Shown: positions 12,170 through 24,157 of the stretch, piece by piece | How the letters are laid out: each line of letters opens with the position of its first letter | How positions within the stretch are numbered: the stretch's first letter is position 1 | From: Haemonchus contortus | Taxonomy: Eukaryota > Nematoda > Chromadorea > Rhabditida > Trichostrongylidae | NCBI GenBank assembly: GCA_000469685.2 | Contig: LS997563.1 | Coordinates: forward strand, 28,621,897-28,685,896 | DNA: 64,000 nt | Reading direction: 5' to 3' | Translations under genes and position numbers: made by a program | Notes under the pieces: model-generated | What the model was told of the DNA's origin: nothing | The model's database searches: none | What the model saw: the letters and a program-made list of their open reading frames with translations, nothing else

Positions 12170-14211
12170 CAATAATTTTACGTTGTCAGCTCGACTGGGT
12201 ACCCGCGACAGACGCAAATGAATCAAAAACCTCGCTTGAACAAATGCAAAAAGTATCCAATTGTATTCGACGGCCATATAAGGCACTACGGAATGTATCC
12301 GTTCCAGCTCCAATTCTGGCTCATTTGGATACAAAACGCTCGTCAACATGCTACTCGCTTCTAGACTCCGGAAGTAAACAAGAAGGGAAATTGGGTTTGA
12401 TTGCGATAATAGCGTGGGGTGCAAAACTTGAGGCTGAAGTAAACCAAGTAACATAAAATTTTTATATAAGTATACGGTAACCGTTGTCATCAGTAGAACT
12501 AATTGTAATGCAGTAGTACTTCTTTGTATGATCGAGTTTTCATAGAGCTATGCTAAATAGAAGGAATATTCGAAAAGCAGAACTCAAACCTCAACATGGT
12601 ACCACATCAACGTGGTAGTGAGCTTGTACCAGTTAGACTGATAGGCAATGGCCAAAGCCCGGAACAAGGCCCAATCATAGATGGAGCAAATAATTGGGGA
12701 CTTGACGAGACTGGACGGTCAACAACAACTCCCATGTTATGGATACCTATGCTAATCCTAAGTCGCTTGAGCTCCTTCGATGAAAGCTCTCTCTAGCTTC
12801 GGTGATATTACAAGTGATATTTTTAAGCTTGTCTGAGCTCACCAGCGTGATACAGCTGCGATTTTATTTTCATGAGCTGCAAATTCTTTAGCCACAATCA
12901 CGCATCGTGGGATACTCAACAGGAGCATGTGGGAGTTCATACAGTAAGGAGAAACAAGGAGGCCCGTGTCAAAGGGTTGGTGAAGAATTCCCTTACATCA
13001 GGCTGAATTTTAGGAATAGCTTGCCAAAGCAGCAAAATCAAGAGGAAGAAGTTCGTGCTCGCCAGAAAATGGTATAACGAACAGGACGGGAGAAAAAAGA
13101 CGGACGATCGGGAAAGGTTAATTATGAAGAAGAAGGAGAAAGGAATGCCGGTTACCGCTCACCGGTCTTGGCTGATGCATCTTCTATGTATGAGGACGAA
13201 TTACATGGAGTTTCTGTGCTCGGAGACTCTTGGCAAAACCAAATCCTGACATTTCGTAGCACTGCAGCTACTTCAGGCCTTTTTTGGGATCAATCTACTT
13301 CTCGACAGACAGTAAAACCGCCTGTTAAGAAGGAGTCGGTTGCAGTTGTCCGAGGTTGGCTCATCTTCGCGGGCCAAAGTAGAGCGAGATTGGCGCTAAT
13401 GCGCTTTATTTTCCAAGTTGTGCCCCGGTGACGTCATCTTACCAATCTACTGGGTCCACCAACGTAAGAGGGACAGGAATGGACGCTCTTTGGGTAGCAC
13501 GTTAAACAAATGGAACGGATGCTAATGATAACATTGTGCCATTGTAATCGGAAAAAACAAAAATTCTCAACTAATCACCGCATATCTTTTGCTGCGCTTT
13601 CGTTTTTCTAGGCTAAGAGTGTCCTTGAACGTTGCACTTCATGCAAAGGGCCTAAGCAATTGTTCCCCAAGAAAAAAAGCAGCGCCTCCAGTTTCTGCAG
13701 AGCGGGCTGTGTAAGTGGGGCAGAAATAGCTTCTGTTCAGAATTAATGACGTCGTCAAATGAACACAGGAATTCGAATTGCGACTGCAGCAATCATGGAA
13801 ACAATCGACCATTACGTGAAGGGTCAAGCTTTTTAACCACCTCCACTCCCCCTCTCATTTCCCCCATTCCCCCTCCCCACCATCTCCCATCTTTGAGTAT
13901 AATGGTTTAAGATGTCATATTACGGCATATCATATAAATCATATAATATTAATGAATCACATTATAGATGACGCATCAAGGCAGTTTACATCACATCATT
14001 AATATACAATTAGAATGATAAAGATAGACGTGTTAACGAGATAATCGTAGATAATAAATTATAGACATTCATAGATATGCAGATAATCATAAATATAACA
14101 TAGTTAAGATTTTCAAATACATTGTACTTTGGACTTTTCGTACGATCTAATACAGTGAAAGTTTGTTACAATTTCATTAATTTCTTACTATCCTAATAAC
14201 GAGACGGTGTA
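12170..14211. other. Intergenic, no supported gene
   Basis: I find no conserved protein, RNA gene or clear repeat in this stretch. Small open frames (for example 13055-13249 and 13168-13431) have no recognisable motif. Confidence 0.4.
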
Positions 14212-14400
14212 GTGACAAATGGCGCTCTGTCACACACACACGGGTGGTCCGCAGTTGGAATCCCGGAAATGTGTCCGAATAGGCAACAAGCTACCATTTT
14301 TCCGGGGTCGGTTAATTAGTACCAGACTCGTTCGAGAGGTCTGAATGGATGTCGAATGCAGGGGATCATCTTCAAGACAGGACCCTACGACAGAATTCAT
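14212..14400 (+). repeat. tRNA-derived SINE copy (forward, degraded)
   Basis: It contains a B-box-like stretch (cagttggaatcccgg), then the family landmarks tttccggggtcggtta, gtaccagactcgtt and tgaatggatgtcgaatgc. The same landmarks occur, in either orientation, at 20460, 23840, 26280, 37020, 44140, 52245, 57440 and 61725. It directly abuts the first piggyBac element. Confidence 0.7.
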
Positions 14401-14425
14401 TATGCTCGGGGACTTTATCCTTATT

Positions 14426-16549
14426 TTAACCCATTGAGTACCGTGGGGTTTCCGCGCTGGCTGGCGCGTGTGCCCGGCGCCTATTTCGTAATCGAAGCGG
14501 CGTGACTCACGGTGTGCAGCACGCGGCCACACAGAGCAGGTTTTTGCAGCGAATCGCAAAGTATGTTCCGTTCGAACTTAATTTTGAATTTTAGAGTAAT
14601 TTGGCACCCAAAACTCCTCTTAAAACAAAAATTACTTCAGTAGGCAGCAATGGATGAGTTGAACAAATCATTTGACGATCTGCTCATTGAAAGTGGTGAC
14701 GAATTCGATGAAGGAGGGGATGTGTTGGACGAAATGGTTGTGAATGCTTTGGAGTCGAGTGAGGAGTCGGACTGGAATTCCAGTGATGAGCAGTCGGATT
14801 CGAGCGATGAAGGAAGTCAATGGTCTTCAACAATTCGAAGGCGAGATCAGTTCCGTTTTCAAGGGTTTGAAGGGGTACTGGATAGAGACGTACTAGACTA
14901 TCAGCATCCCATCCAGTTTTACCGGAGATTTATCACAGACGAAATGATCGAGCTGATCATAAGAGAAACGAACAGATACGGACTCTCAAAGTATCCTGAC
15001 TGGACGGATATTGATGAAGAAGAACTATTGAAGTTTCTGGCAATCTGTTTTCAAATGGAATTGGAGATCAGATCGAATTTGAAGGATTACTGGTCCACGA
15101 GGAAGGTATTTAGTGAATCATTCGCGGCGAAGCTCATTTCTAGAAACCGATTTGTCCAAATACTGAACGCCTTCCATTTCGCCGACAATGACGCTCCTGA
15201 CAAATCTAACAGACTCTACAAGATCCAACCAATTCTGGACATGCTCAACGAAGAATTTGCTGCTGTTTATAGCCCAGGCAAGAATGTATGCATTGATGAG
15301 AGCATGATTCCATTCCGAGGTCGAGTCATATTCCGGCAGTATATTCGAGGAAAACGCCACAAATTCGGGATTAAGGTTTATAAATTGTGCTGTGCTGGTG
15401 GTTATACTTGCAAGTTCATCGTCTACGCTGGGCAACAACGCGATAGAACTTGCCCATCTTCACAACAAGCGGTTCTGGATTTGGTTGCGCCATACTTGAA
15501 CGAAGGCAGGACCGTCACAGCAGACAATTTTTACACCTCTATTGCGCTTGCTGAATTACTGATAGAACAAAAGACTAATTATGTCGGAACTCTAAGGAAA
15601 AACCGGCTCGGAATACCTGTAGATATCAAGAACGCGCGGCTCAAGAGGGGAGAGGTTGTGGCTAGACAAAACAATAAAGGCGTAACTGTACTAAAATGGA
15701 ATGACAAGAGGGAAATATACATGTTATCGACTTGCCACGATGCTTCCAAAGGTCAATCCAATAAACCAGTTATGGTAGAAGGCTATAATTTGGCAAAGGG
15801 ATCCGTTGACCTATCAGACCAAATGTGTTCATACACACCTTTTGTTAGAAAAACGACGAAGTGGTACTTACGCCTTTTCTTCCACCTGGTCACTCAAACT
15901 AGCGTTGTCAACGCCTGGCATGTATATTGCGTAGTGAAGGAAAGAATTTCGATCAAAGAGTTCAAGTGCCGCATCATTGAGTCCATTCTGGAAGGATGGA
16001 GACCTACAGAACCCACAACGTCAAGACCCAAACTTTGCGAAGTTAGTGGACCAAAAAGGACATCTAGGAGAAGATGCGTAAATTGCTACAAGAACGGTTC
16101 CCGAATCCATGGTGCTCCGTATGCTAGAAGTCACGCTGTGTTAGTGAACACAAAGTGCTCAAAATGTGGTCAATTTTTTAGCCTTAGTTGTTTTCAGTCA
16201 TCTCACAAGAAATGCTCCGTTTGATTTATGTAAATATTTACTTATATTATAGTATTTAGTACGTAATATGTCGTAATATGTTAAATGTGGAGGTAAAGAA
16301 GATTGCAATTGAAGTACTGTGCAAAGAAGAATGGATAGCCCAAGAATTACTTCAGATCTTGCAATCCCACGTATATATGTTACTCTCTAGGGTCGAATAT
16401 GTATACTCACTTTTTTGGAGCACAAAAAAAGGTGAAACAGAGATAAAAGGGCCAAAACAGTAGCGTGCTGCACCATGTGAAGCACGCGGGCACGCAGAGA
16501 CATAAGGGCGTGCTGCACCATGTGAAGCACGCGGTACGCAATGGGTTAA
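14426..16549 (+). mobile_element. Complete piggyBac-family element, copy 1
   Basis: The element is bounded by TTAA at 14426-14429 and 16546-16549. Its ends match over about 19 bp (TTAACCCATTG-GTACCG type), with A or C at the twelfth base. The right subterminal region holds two copies of a palindrome-like block GCGTGCTGCACCATGTG...CACGCGG (about 16462-16540), and the left has a diverged relative. The single ORF inside is intact, so this copy may be autonomous. A second copy, inverted, lies 852 bp to the right. Confidence 0.95.
14650..16224 (+). CDS. piggyBac-family transposase, intact (524 aa)
   Basis: One uninterrupted 524-codon frame opens at ATG 14650. Residues 1-65 are acidic and Ser-rich. 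The DDE domain follows: CIDESMIPFRG places the first catalytic Asp at residue 216, TADNFYTS the second at 292, and KGSVDLSDQM the third at 387 or 390. The C-terminus is a Cys/His-rich zinc-binding tail (Cys476, 479, 503, 506, 514 and 522). piggyBac transposases excise precisely and insert at TTAA; the length and residue order are normal for the family. Nothing needed for activity is visibly missing. I infer possible activity from the open frame, matching ends and a close sister copy. Confidence 0.95.
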   Translation: MDELNKSFDDLLIESGDEFDEGGDVLDEMVVNALESSEESDWNSSDEQSDSSDEGSQWSSTIRRRDQFRFQGFEGVLDRDVLDYQHPIQFYRRFITDEMIELIIRETNRYGLSKYPDWTDIDEEELLKFLAICFQMELEIRSNLKDYWSTRKVFSESFAAKLISRNRFVQILNAFHFADNDAPDKSNRLYKIQPILDMLNEEFAAVYSPGKNVCIDESMIPFRGRVIFRQYIRGKRHKFGIKVYKLCCAGGYTCKFIVYAGQQRDRTCPSSQQAVLDLVAPYLNEGRTVTADNFYTSIALAELLIEQKTNYVGTLRKNRLGIPVDIKNARLKRGEVVARQNNKGVTVLKWNDKREIYMLSTCHDASKGQSNKPVMVEGYNLAKGSVDLSDQMCSYTPFVRKTTKWYLRLFFHLVTQTSVVNAWHVYCVVKERISIKEFKCRIIESILEGWRPTEPTTSRPKLCEVSGPKRTSRRRCVNCYKNGSRIHGAPYARSHAVLVNTKCSKCGQFFSLSCFQSSHKKCSV

Positions 16550-17401
16550 TATCTTTTCTATAATATTCTAGAACACATGTAAACATCCCTACCAAACATG
16601 TATATATCCATACAATGAAGCAGTTTGTCTGTCCGCCTATGTATCTGTCTGTCTGTCCGTGTGTGTGCCTGTGTGCCTGTCTGTCTGTCGTCTGTCTGTC
16701 TGTCTGTCTATTTGTCTCTCTGTCTACCACTTATATACTAGCACCTTACTTATATACAGGACATTAATGACCGGCATCAAAAAAGCACATTTCATTTAAA
16801 GCCAGATATAGGGCAAGCGCGAGGGTCTGCACGACCCTTTTAGGGAAGACTTAGAAATACGAAGAAAAACAGTATTCACAGATCGTCTAGAGAAGAAGAA
16901 GTGTTCCAAGATACACTGAAGTAAAAGCGAATGGTGAGGTGTGAAGAGTGAATAATGTAAAGCAACTGTTCCCACTTTCCTTGTCAACAAAATCGAGATA
17001 TTAGCTGCCAAGCCTCACAATCAGTACAAAATTGAATCACAGGTTTTCTCAAAGCCAACAGAAACGTAACTAAGGAAATCGGATTGAAGGACGAAATTTA
17101 TTCGAAGAATAGAAAACAATATGTCAAAGCGTAGACGAGATTGGAACCCACTTCCTAGTTGGAAACGGAATCGATTGAATGCGTCTTGATTTTGATCTTT
17201 ATTTATCATGTCATTGCAGGGCTTTCAGGAAGAATTTATGGAAACCAAAACCAACCGGCAGGTAAAATTCTTTCCAGGAAACCCCATCGTGTCCTAAGGG
17301 AAAGCTTTTCATGTCCACTTTTTAATGATAAATTTGGCAAATTCAAACTTAGGGTTCCATTTCCGTTAGTTATGAATGAAACTGGGAGGTCAATCACTAG
17401 C
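16550..17401. other. 852-bp spacer between the two inverted piggyBac copies
   Basis: It carries a CTGT-type microsatellite at 16623-16726 and no supported gene. With the flanking copies in opposite orientation, this spacer would be the loop of a foldback with arms of about 2.1 kb. Confidence 0.6.
16623..16726. repeat. CTGT-type microsatellite
   Basis: Imperfect tandem CTGT units broken by GTGTGTGC and CTAT interruptions. Confidence 0.9.
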
Positions 17402-19524
17402 TTAACCCATTGCGTACCGCGTGCTTCACATGGTGCAGCACGCCCTTATGTCTCTGCGTGCCCGCGTGCTTCACATGGTGAAGCACGCTACTGTTTTGGC
17501 CCTTTTATCTCTGTTTCACCTTTTTTTGTGCTCCAAAAAAGTGAGTATACATATTCGACCCTAGAGAGTAACATATATACGTGGGATTGCAAGATCTGAA
17601 GTAATTCTTGGACTATCCATTCTTCTTTGCACAGTACTTCAATTGCAATCTTCTTTACCTCCACATTTAACATATTACGACATATTACGTACTAAATACT
17701 ATAATATAAGTGGATATTTACATGAATCAAACGGAGCATTTCTTGTGAGATGACTGAAAACAACTAAGGCTAAAAAATTGACCACATTTTGAGCACTTTG
17801 TGTTCACTAACACAGCGTGACTTCTAGCATACGGAGCACCATGGATTCGGGAACCGTTCTTGTAGCAATTTACGCATCTTCTCCTAGATGTCCTTTTTGG
17901 TCCACTAACTTCGCAAAGTTTGGGTCTTGACGTTGTGGGTTCTGTAGGTCTCCATCCTTCCAGAATGGACTCAATGATGCGGCACTTGAACTCTTTGATC
18001 GAAATTCTTTCCTTCACTACGCAATATACATGCCAGGCGTTGACAACGCTAGTTTGAGTGACCAGGTGGAAAAAAGGCGTAAGTACCACTTCGTCGTTTT
18101 TCTAACAAAAGGTGTGTATGAACACATTTGGTCTGATAGGTCAACGGATCCCTTTGCCAAATTATGGCCTTCTACCATAATTGGTTTATTGGATTGACCT
18201 TTGGAAGCATCGTGGCAAGTCGATAACATGTATATTTCCCTCTTGTCATTCCATTTTAGTACAGTTACGCCTTTATTGTTTTGTCTAGCCACAACCTCTC
18301 CCCTCTTGAGCCGCGCGTTCTTGATATCTACAGGTATTCCGAGCCGGTTTTTCCTTAGAGTTCCGACATAATTAGTCTTTTGTTCTATCAGTAATTCAGC
18401 AAGCGCAATAGAGGTGTAAAAATTGTCTGCTGTGACGGTCCTGCCTTCGTTCAAGTATGGCGCAACCAAATCCAGAACCGCTTGTTGTGAAGATGGGCAA
18501 GTTCTATCGCGTTGTTGCCCAGCGTAGACGATGAACTTGCAAGTATAACCACCAGCACAGCACAATTTATAAACCTTAATCCCGAATTTGTGGCGTTTTC
18601 CTCGAATATACTGCCGGAATATGACTCGACCTCGGAATGGAATCATGCTCTCATCAATGCATACATTCTTGCCTGGGCTATAAACAGCAGCAAATTCTTC
18701 GTTGAGCATGTCCAGAATTGGTTGGATCTTGTAGAGTCTGTTAGATTTGTCAGGAGCGTCATTGTCGGCGAAATGGAAGGCGTTCAGTATTTGGACAAAT
18801 CGGTTTCTAGAAATGAGCTTCGCCGCGAATGATTCACTAAATACCTTCCTCGTGGACCAGTAATCCTTCAAATTCGATCTGATCTCCAATCCCATTTGAA
18901 AACAGATGGCCAGAAACTTCAATAGTTCTTCTTCGTCAATATCCGTCCAATCAGGATACTTTGAGAGTCCGTATCTGTTCGTTTCTCTTATGATCAGCTC
19001 GATCATTTCGTCTGTGATAAATCTCCGGTAAAACTGGATGGGATGCTGGTAGTTTAGTACGTCTCTATCCAGTACCCCTTCAAACCCTTGAAAACGGAAC
19101 TGATCTCGCCTTCGAATTGTTGAAGACCATTGACTTCCTTCATCGCTCGAATCCGACTGCTCATCACTGGAATTCCAGTCCGACTCCTCACTCGACTCCA
19201 AAGCATTCACAACCATTTCGTCCAACACATCCCCTCCTTCATCGAATTCGTCACCACTTTCAATGAGCAGATCGTCAAATGATTTGTTCAACTCATCCAT
19301 TGCTGCCTACTGAAGTAATTTTTGTTTTAAGAGGAGTTTTGGGTGCCAAATTACTCTAAAATTCAAAATTAAGTTCGAACGGAACATACTTTGCGATTCG
19401 CTGCAAAAACCTGCTCTGTGTGGCCGCGTGCTGCACACCGTGAGTCACGCCGCTTCGATTACGAAATAGGCGCCGGGCACACGCGCCAGCCAGCGCGGAA
19501 ACCCCACGGTACTCAATGGGTTAA
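17402..19524 (-). mobile_element. piggyBac-family element, copy 2, inverted
   Basis: TTAA at 17402-17405 and 19521-19524 bounds a 2123-bp copy of the element at 14426-16549 in the opposite orientation. The ends, the subterminal palindrome blocks and even the small non-transposase tail frame are shared. The two copies differ by only a handful of substitutions plus a 1-bp deletion in the transposase, so they are recent relatives. Confidence 0.95.
17727..19300 (-). pseudogene. piggyBac transposase, inactivated by a 1-bp deletion
   Basis: The frame opens at 19300 and follows the intact copy, with changes such as Asp83 to Asn, Glu138 to Gly, Val374 to Ile and Tyr379 to His. Near 18070-18075 a run reads six T on the coding strand, where the intact copy has TTTTCTT. 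The lost base shifts the frame and ends it at 18017. The zinc-binding C-terminus continues in another frame to the stop at 17727. All catalytic Asp codons are kept, but the Cys-rich tail is lost. Either this copy died after duplication or the base is a sequencing error in a homopolymer. Confidence 0.93.
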
Positions 19525-22224
19525 ACTTGATCAACAGCTACTCAGTTGAATTTTAGGAGAGCAGGAATTGTGTAAGCCTGCATTAGGTTCGATCCCAATT
19601 ATTACTCAGGTACCAGCTACGGATCAATTTGAAGAAAGAAGTCCACTCTGCTCTTATCAGATATGCATCGACTGATCCCGCCATTTACAGTGAAAGAGCA
19701 TGAATTCAGAGCAATTTCAGGCCCTGAACGTTTACGATCTCGCAACCAATACTTTCGTGATTACGAGATTCTCCAGCTCTGTACAACATTGGATCATTTT
19801 GAGCCACGATAAGGACCACTAGCGCCATGGTTTTAGCACAGCAGCTTGCATTAGGTTACTATTTATTCCGATTTAAAGAGTTCTGGTAGCTATTGGAAAT
19901 GGAGTTGTATCTGCCACCCTTAGGCTTGGCGGAATTGACCACTCCTCGGCTAAGGCTCATTTCCTGGCATCATTCTGAACTGATTCAAACGACCTCCCAT
20001 CCGTAACTATGTACTAGCCTCAACTGAAGACAGGAAAAATGGCTAGCTCCACTTTCATGTGGTCGTTTGGTTCAGGGTTAAAACAATCCGATGTGACAAG
20101 AAAGTCCAGAGAGGCACGGGAACACTGACGATTGGAAGTGGAAAGAATAGAAGAAGAAGAAGAAAAAATGGGCAAAAGACCTACCTCGAGCTCGTGCCGA
20201 CGACGAAAGAATGTGCTCTCAGTGGTCAACAGCAGTCGCGTGAGTTTCAGTTGATTAAACAAACTGACCACTGCTGACGGCTTATGCACGAGTCCAGTGG
20301 GGTGCTTGTCTCGAAAGGCGTTTCATTGAAGGCGGAGAAGGATCGGTGCTGGCAAAGGTATGAAAAAAAAACCAACGGCCAAAACGAGATCGACCAAGCA
20401 TAGCGTTTATACAACTAGCTTAGTTCCGATAGTCCTAGAATAGTGAAAACTTGGCAAGAGCAGATGGTGTCAGAGCTACAGGCAGTCGTGGGTCGAAGCC
20501 CCAATCCAAGTCACCTGAGCTTTACTAGGTCCTTCATCCGTCCACGGTGCCAGAATGGTACCGAACTCGAGTAGCTGCATGAGACGGGATAAAAGTATCA
20601 GAATGACATTTAGCTTCCTCGGGAAACTAGAACAAAAGACTTATAGAGGTGATATGTAAGTTACTGGAACATGGGTGAGAAGGTGCCACGGAGGTTCGTG
20701 CGCTGGAGCTAGGTCACCGCGCGCGGCGGGCCGAAATCGCCCCGACACATATTTCTTACCCCCCCCCCCTCCTAATCTTGTGGATATCCTTACGAAACAT
20801 AGTACAACGGAAAAGACGAGATGTCAGCAGAAGATGTGCCCTACTGATGGCTGACAAAATGCCAGGCCAGCGAACAGCGATCTTTTTAGGACCTGGAAAA
20901 GGCCATCATGCGCGGTGACCTGGTCCTGGTGCGGTCGCTGCGACTGCTCCTCCCAGATCATGCAGAGGTTGAACTTCCAGTAGACTCAGGCAAATTCGAG
21001 AATCTTCCACTATTCAGTTCATATAACAATTCAAAAGAAAATAAGAGATAGTTCCAGGGTTTCTTTTCAATGTATCCGATATTTCTTTTTTTTTTTCTCC
21101 CAAGTAGCTCTATCACCTTAGGTGAATCGGAAAGGATGCTCGAAAAAAAAAACGCTGTAATGGGCCTTCTTTCAGTAGAAAAGAGCTGATTCTGATTGTG
21201 TGGATGTCGAATGTAGGGATGAATCAATATGTAAACAGCTGGTTTGGAACCTTTTGTAAGAAAAACCGCAACAACTGTCTGACAGCAACTACACCTCTGG
21301 TTTTTTCGTTCCTATCACCCACTCCACCGGTCCAGTTTGAGAGCGCCCAAGGCAGCAGAAGTCATCAGACAGGACCTATGTTCGCTCTCCATCGGTCAAA
21401 AAAAAAATCAGCCGAACATGACAAATAGACAGACACAATAGTCTAGAAGGTCCTTCAATTCTGACTGGTCGGGATTTCTTGGTAATTAGTTAGTAGGCGA
21501 AGTGGTACAGTGTCTGAGAGCGGCTAGACAAACTCCGAGACGAAATGTGCTGACGACGGCCTTACATCTTGTCACCTGTTCAGAAAATGAGCAAACAAAT
21601 AGGTTATTCATAGAACATTTGGGCGCATTGACTGGACAAGAGGGACGACCTTCGGCGAGTGGATGCGGTGCCTCAATAAAAACGTCCGCGACGAAGATCG
21701 TAGATCGGTAACGAGGAAAAATAGACACTCAAAAAACGTTCCTATCTATTTGGTGACCGGATGGCCATGAGAAGACCTGAACAACGAATTAGGTCAATGG
21801 GTCTTTTAGAGGCCATGGAACACGTAAAATTAGGACCAAACTAAATTATGGAAGAAGTCCCGAAAGCTTTCCAGAAGAATAGATATTCGTTAGGATTGGG
21901 GAAGATTTCGAGAAGACTGCTGTCGAGCTGTCGAGGGAGGATTTCAAGCAGCTTATGAAAAGCCCTATCTCCCTAATGCTTTCAGAGAGATTACGGAGGA
22001 GAAAAATCTAATCGCTCTAATACTTCTCAGTAAATTTACAAATCCTCCGATTCAGCGAAATTACTCTGATTAAAACTATTCCCCATCTTTTCCATTACCT
22101 TGCAATAAGGGATCTGTTCGATTGTGTGGCAGAACCCCTTTCGACCCATATGAGATTAGCCATCTTTCTACGAGAGATAAACTTCATTCATATTTAAAAC
22201 CTCATGTAAGTCCCCTCAAAACAG
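19525..22224. other. Intergenic, no supported gene
   Basis: No domain or exon chain is recognised. It includes a degraded SINE (20460-20600), a C-run at 20761-20771, and a short GC-rich inverted pair near 20712 (ggtcaccgcgc) and 20911 (gcgcggtgacc). Confidence 0.4.
20460..20600 (+). repeat. Degraded tRNA-derived SINE
   Basis: A B-box-like gtgggtcgaagcccc is followed by ccttcatccgtccacggtgcc and aatggtaccgaactcg, in the order and spacing seen in better copies. Confidence 0.45.
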
Positions 22225-22387
22225 CCCATTGAAATCATAAAAGTTTGGTAGGTGAAGCCATATGAACTGGTTATAGCCAAATACACGTAAGTAGAGCCAT
22301 AAAATAGAGCCCTGCATGTAAGTAGAACCATAGAAAACGAAGGCTACACCCACTTTTATGGCTTTACTTACCAAACTTTTCAATGGT
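22225..22387. mobile_element. Small MITE with mirrored ends
   Basis: The left arm CCATTGAAA...AAGTTTGGTAGGTGAAGCCAT is mirrored by ATGGCTTTACTTACCAAACTTTTCAATGG on the right. The left arm carries about 5 extra bases. There is no ORF. Confidence 0.7.
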
Positions 22388-22484
22388 GTGATTCTTAGTT
22401 AGCTAGCTAGCTTCGCAGTGCGCCGTTTGCTCTCAGCCTGAACATTCAACGAGGTCGACAAGGAATAGTTAGTGTAGGGGGACG

Positions 22485-22728
22485 GTACGAACGTGCGTCC
22501 GAGGATGCGCGCGGCAACTTGCGCGGCGAAGTTCGTGATGATTTTTACGACTCTGACGCCAATTTTCGGGACGGAAACTCAAAGTAGAGTAGTTTAGTAG
22601 AGTTAGATGATCCTTCGGATCTACTTTACTTCAAATTTGGGCCGTAATAATAGGTGCCAAAGTCGTTCAAATCTTTACGAACTTCGCCGCGCAATTGGCC
22701 GCGCGCATCTTCGGACGCACGTTCGTAC
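22485..22728. mobile_element. TA-type MITE, copy 1 of a three-copy family
   Basis: The ends CGAACGTGCGTCCGAGGATG and its mirror are each preceded or followed by TA within GTAC. The inner arms repeat GCGCGCGGC and GCGCGGCGAAGTTCG, and the centre has a second mirrored pair (agtagagtag, ctactttacttc). Related copies lie at 50781-51019 and 53299-53525. TA flanks and no ORF fit a Tc1/mariner-type MITE. Confidence 0.75.
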
Positions 22729-23379
22729 ACATACCCGTTAGTGTATGGCTCACAGAGACAAAATCAGGAATTCGTAAGATGGGTCGCAGCAAGACTAGAA
22801 CCATTACACTTTAATCTCTGGGACTTATCACAAGATAGCTGAGCCTCAGACAAAATGCCAAGCCATATTTGTGCTTTCGAGCACTATGCTCTTTATCCCT
22901 TACACTGCCAGAACACTGCTTGTTCTTAGCTTCATAACGCTTTGAATATCACCACTCATACTTACAAGAGCCAGTCAGCTGTTATGAAAACTGGTTCTCG
23001 AGGCTGTAAGGTGCTTTGATGAGCTCACCGTAAATGCCCATGAATCTCATATTCACGTCGTTTATAATTGATCCTGATAGGCTAAATGACTAGGAGCGTT
23101 TACTCAACGATCTTTCCCAGTTTGCCGAAATCGTGGAGTTGATCAGCCTCTCTTTTTTATGCTCGCGGTAGAGCCAATAAACATGATTAATGGGGTATGA
23201 AAATAGCAACCCCACTGCTTTTTCCCAACAAGAGCTGAGCTGGATTGAAACAGCTTGATTGCTGATTGCTGGTTTTCTTGATTGCTCGCAGTTTGAAGCA
23301 GGGCCGATATCAAGAGTATGCTAGCGACGTACCTTATTTTGTGCACCTCGTTCGCATCCAATTGTCGGGAACAAGACCA
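22729..23379. other. Intergenic, nothing recognised
   Basis: No gene, RNA or repeat is supported in this stretch. Confidence 0.35.
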
Positions 23380-24080
23380 CAGTAAGATGGATGGAGGCAG
23401 TAATCGTGGAAAGAGGAGGATAGCTCATCGACCAGCTGTAAACCTATGCAAGCGGTTTCGAAAGGAAGTCTGAAAAGGAGGCCAAAGATGAAGAGAAGGC
23501 GCTTCATGAACGGATGAATATGTCATGAAGACTGACAATAGACAGCCGACGGGCGTGGGTGGTTGGCGAGGTGGTCAAGTTCGCCCTGGAAACCAATGAA
23601 GCTGATTTTGACATCAGATTTAAACAAGTCCCTGGTTAATTGAAATAAGACCGGATCGCAGAAGCCCTTTGTGTTAGTTGTGACTGTAGAAACAGCTACT
23701 CTTGGGACGACATCTTTATTCAGAGACATTCTAAAACTTCACAGTTCCTTGTAGATGGCCCGAATCTTCCTTACATGTAACCCAATATTCAAGTCGTAGA
23801 CCTTCTACAAAAAAAGCCAAAAGGATGTTTTCCCCCATTCGTCTTCCATTCAGAATAGTAGTGGCGCAATGAATGCATACTATGTGGCCTGTACTGACTT
23901 GCGGTGGCCAGCCGATGTACAACACTTTTTTCCAGGCGAGTCTGTTAAATTAATCGACCCCGGAGGGATGAAAGGCGTGCTCGAACTGTGCAAGTATAGA
24001 CGGGAATTCGGACCCGAGATCATGAGTTGCGATAGTGCGCCAGCCGCCACTATAACACCTAGGCCACTTCAAGAAGGTTA
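23380..24080 (-). repeat. Dispersed composite repeat with SINE, copy 1
   Basis: Positions 23380-23730 match 36580-36950 closely over about 350 bp; shared stretches include gctgtaaacctatgcaagcg and ccaatgaagctgattttcga-like. In both places it is followed by a minus-strand tRNA-derived SINE (here about 23838-24080, with gaccccggagggatgaaagg and gaattcggacccgagatcatg). The repeat of the whole arrangement means the two parts move together or the unit was duplicated. Confidence 0.75.
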
Positions 24081-24157
24081 AGCTCGAATTTTACTTTCGA
24101 CGTTCCAGAACGCCATACTGGCCCGATCGCATTCACAGTAGTTATGGTATTGATCTT

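Noticed and set aside
15118..15438. 106-codon antisense frame within the piggyBac transposase (and its twin at 18512-18832)
   Set aside because: Shadow of the transposase; it appears in both copies only because the copies are nearly identical.
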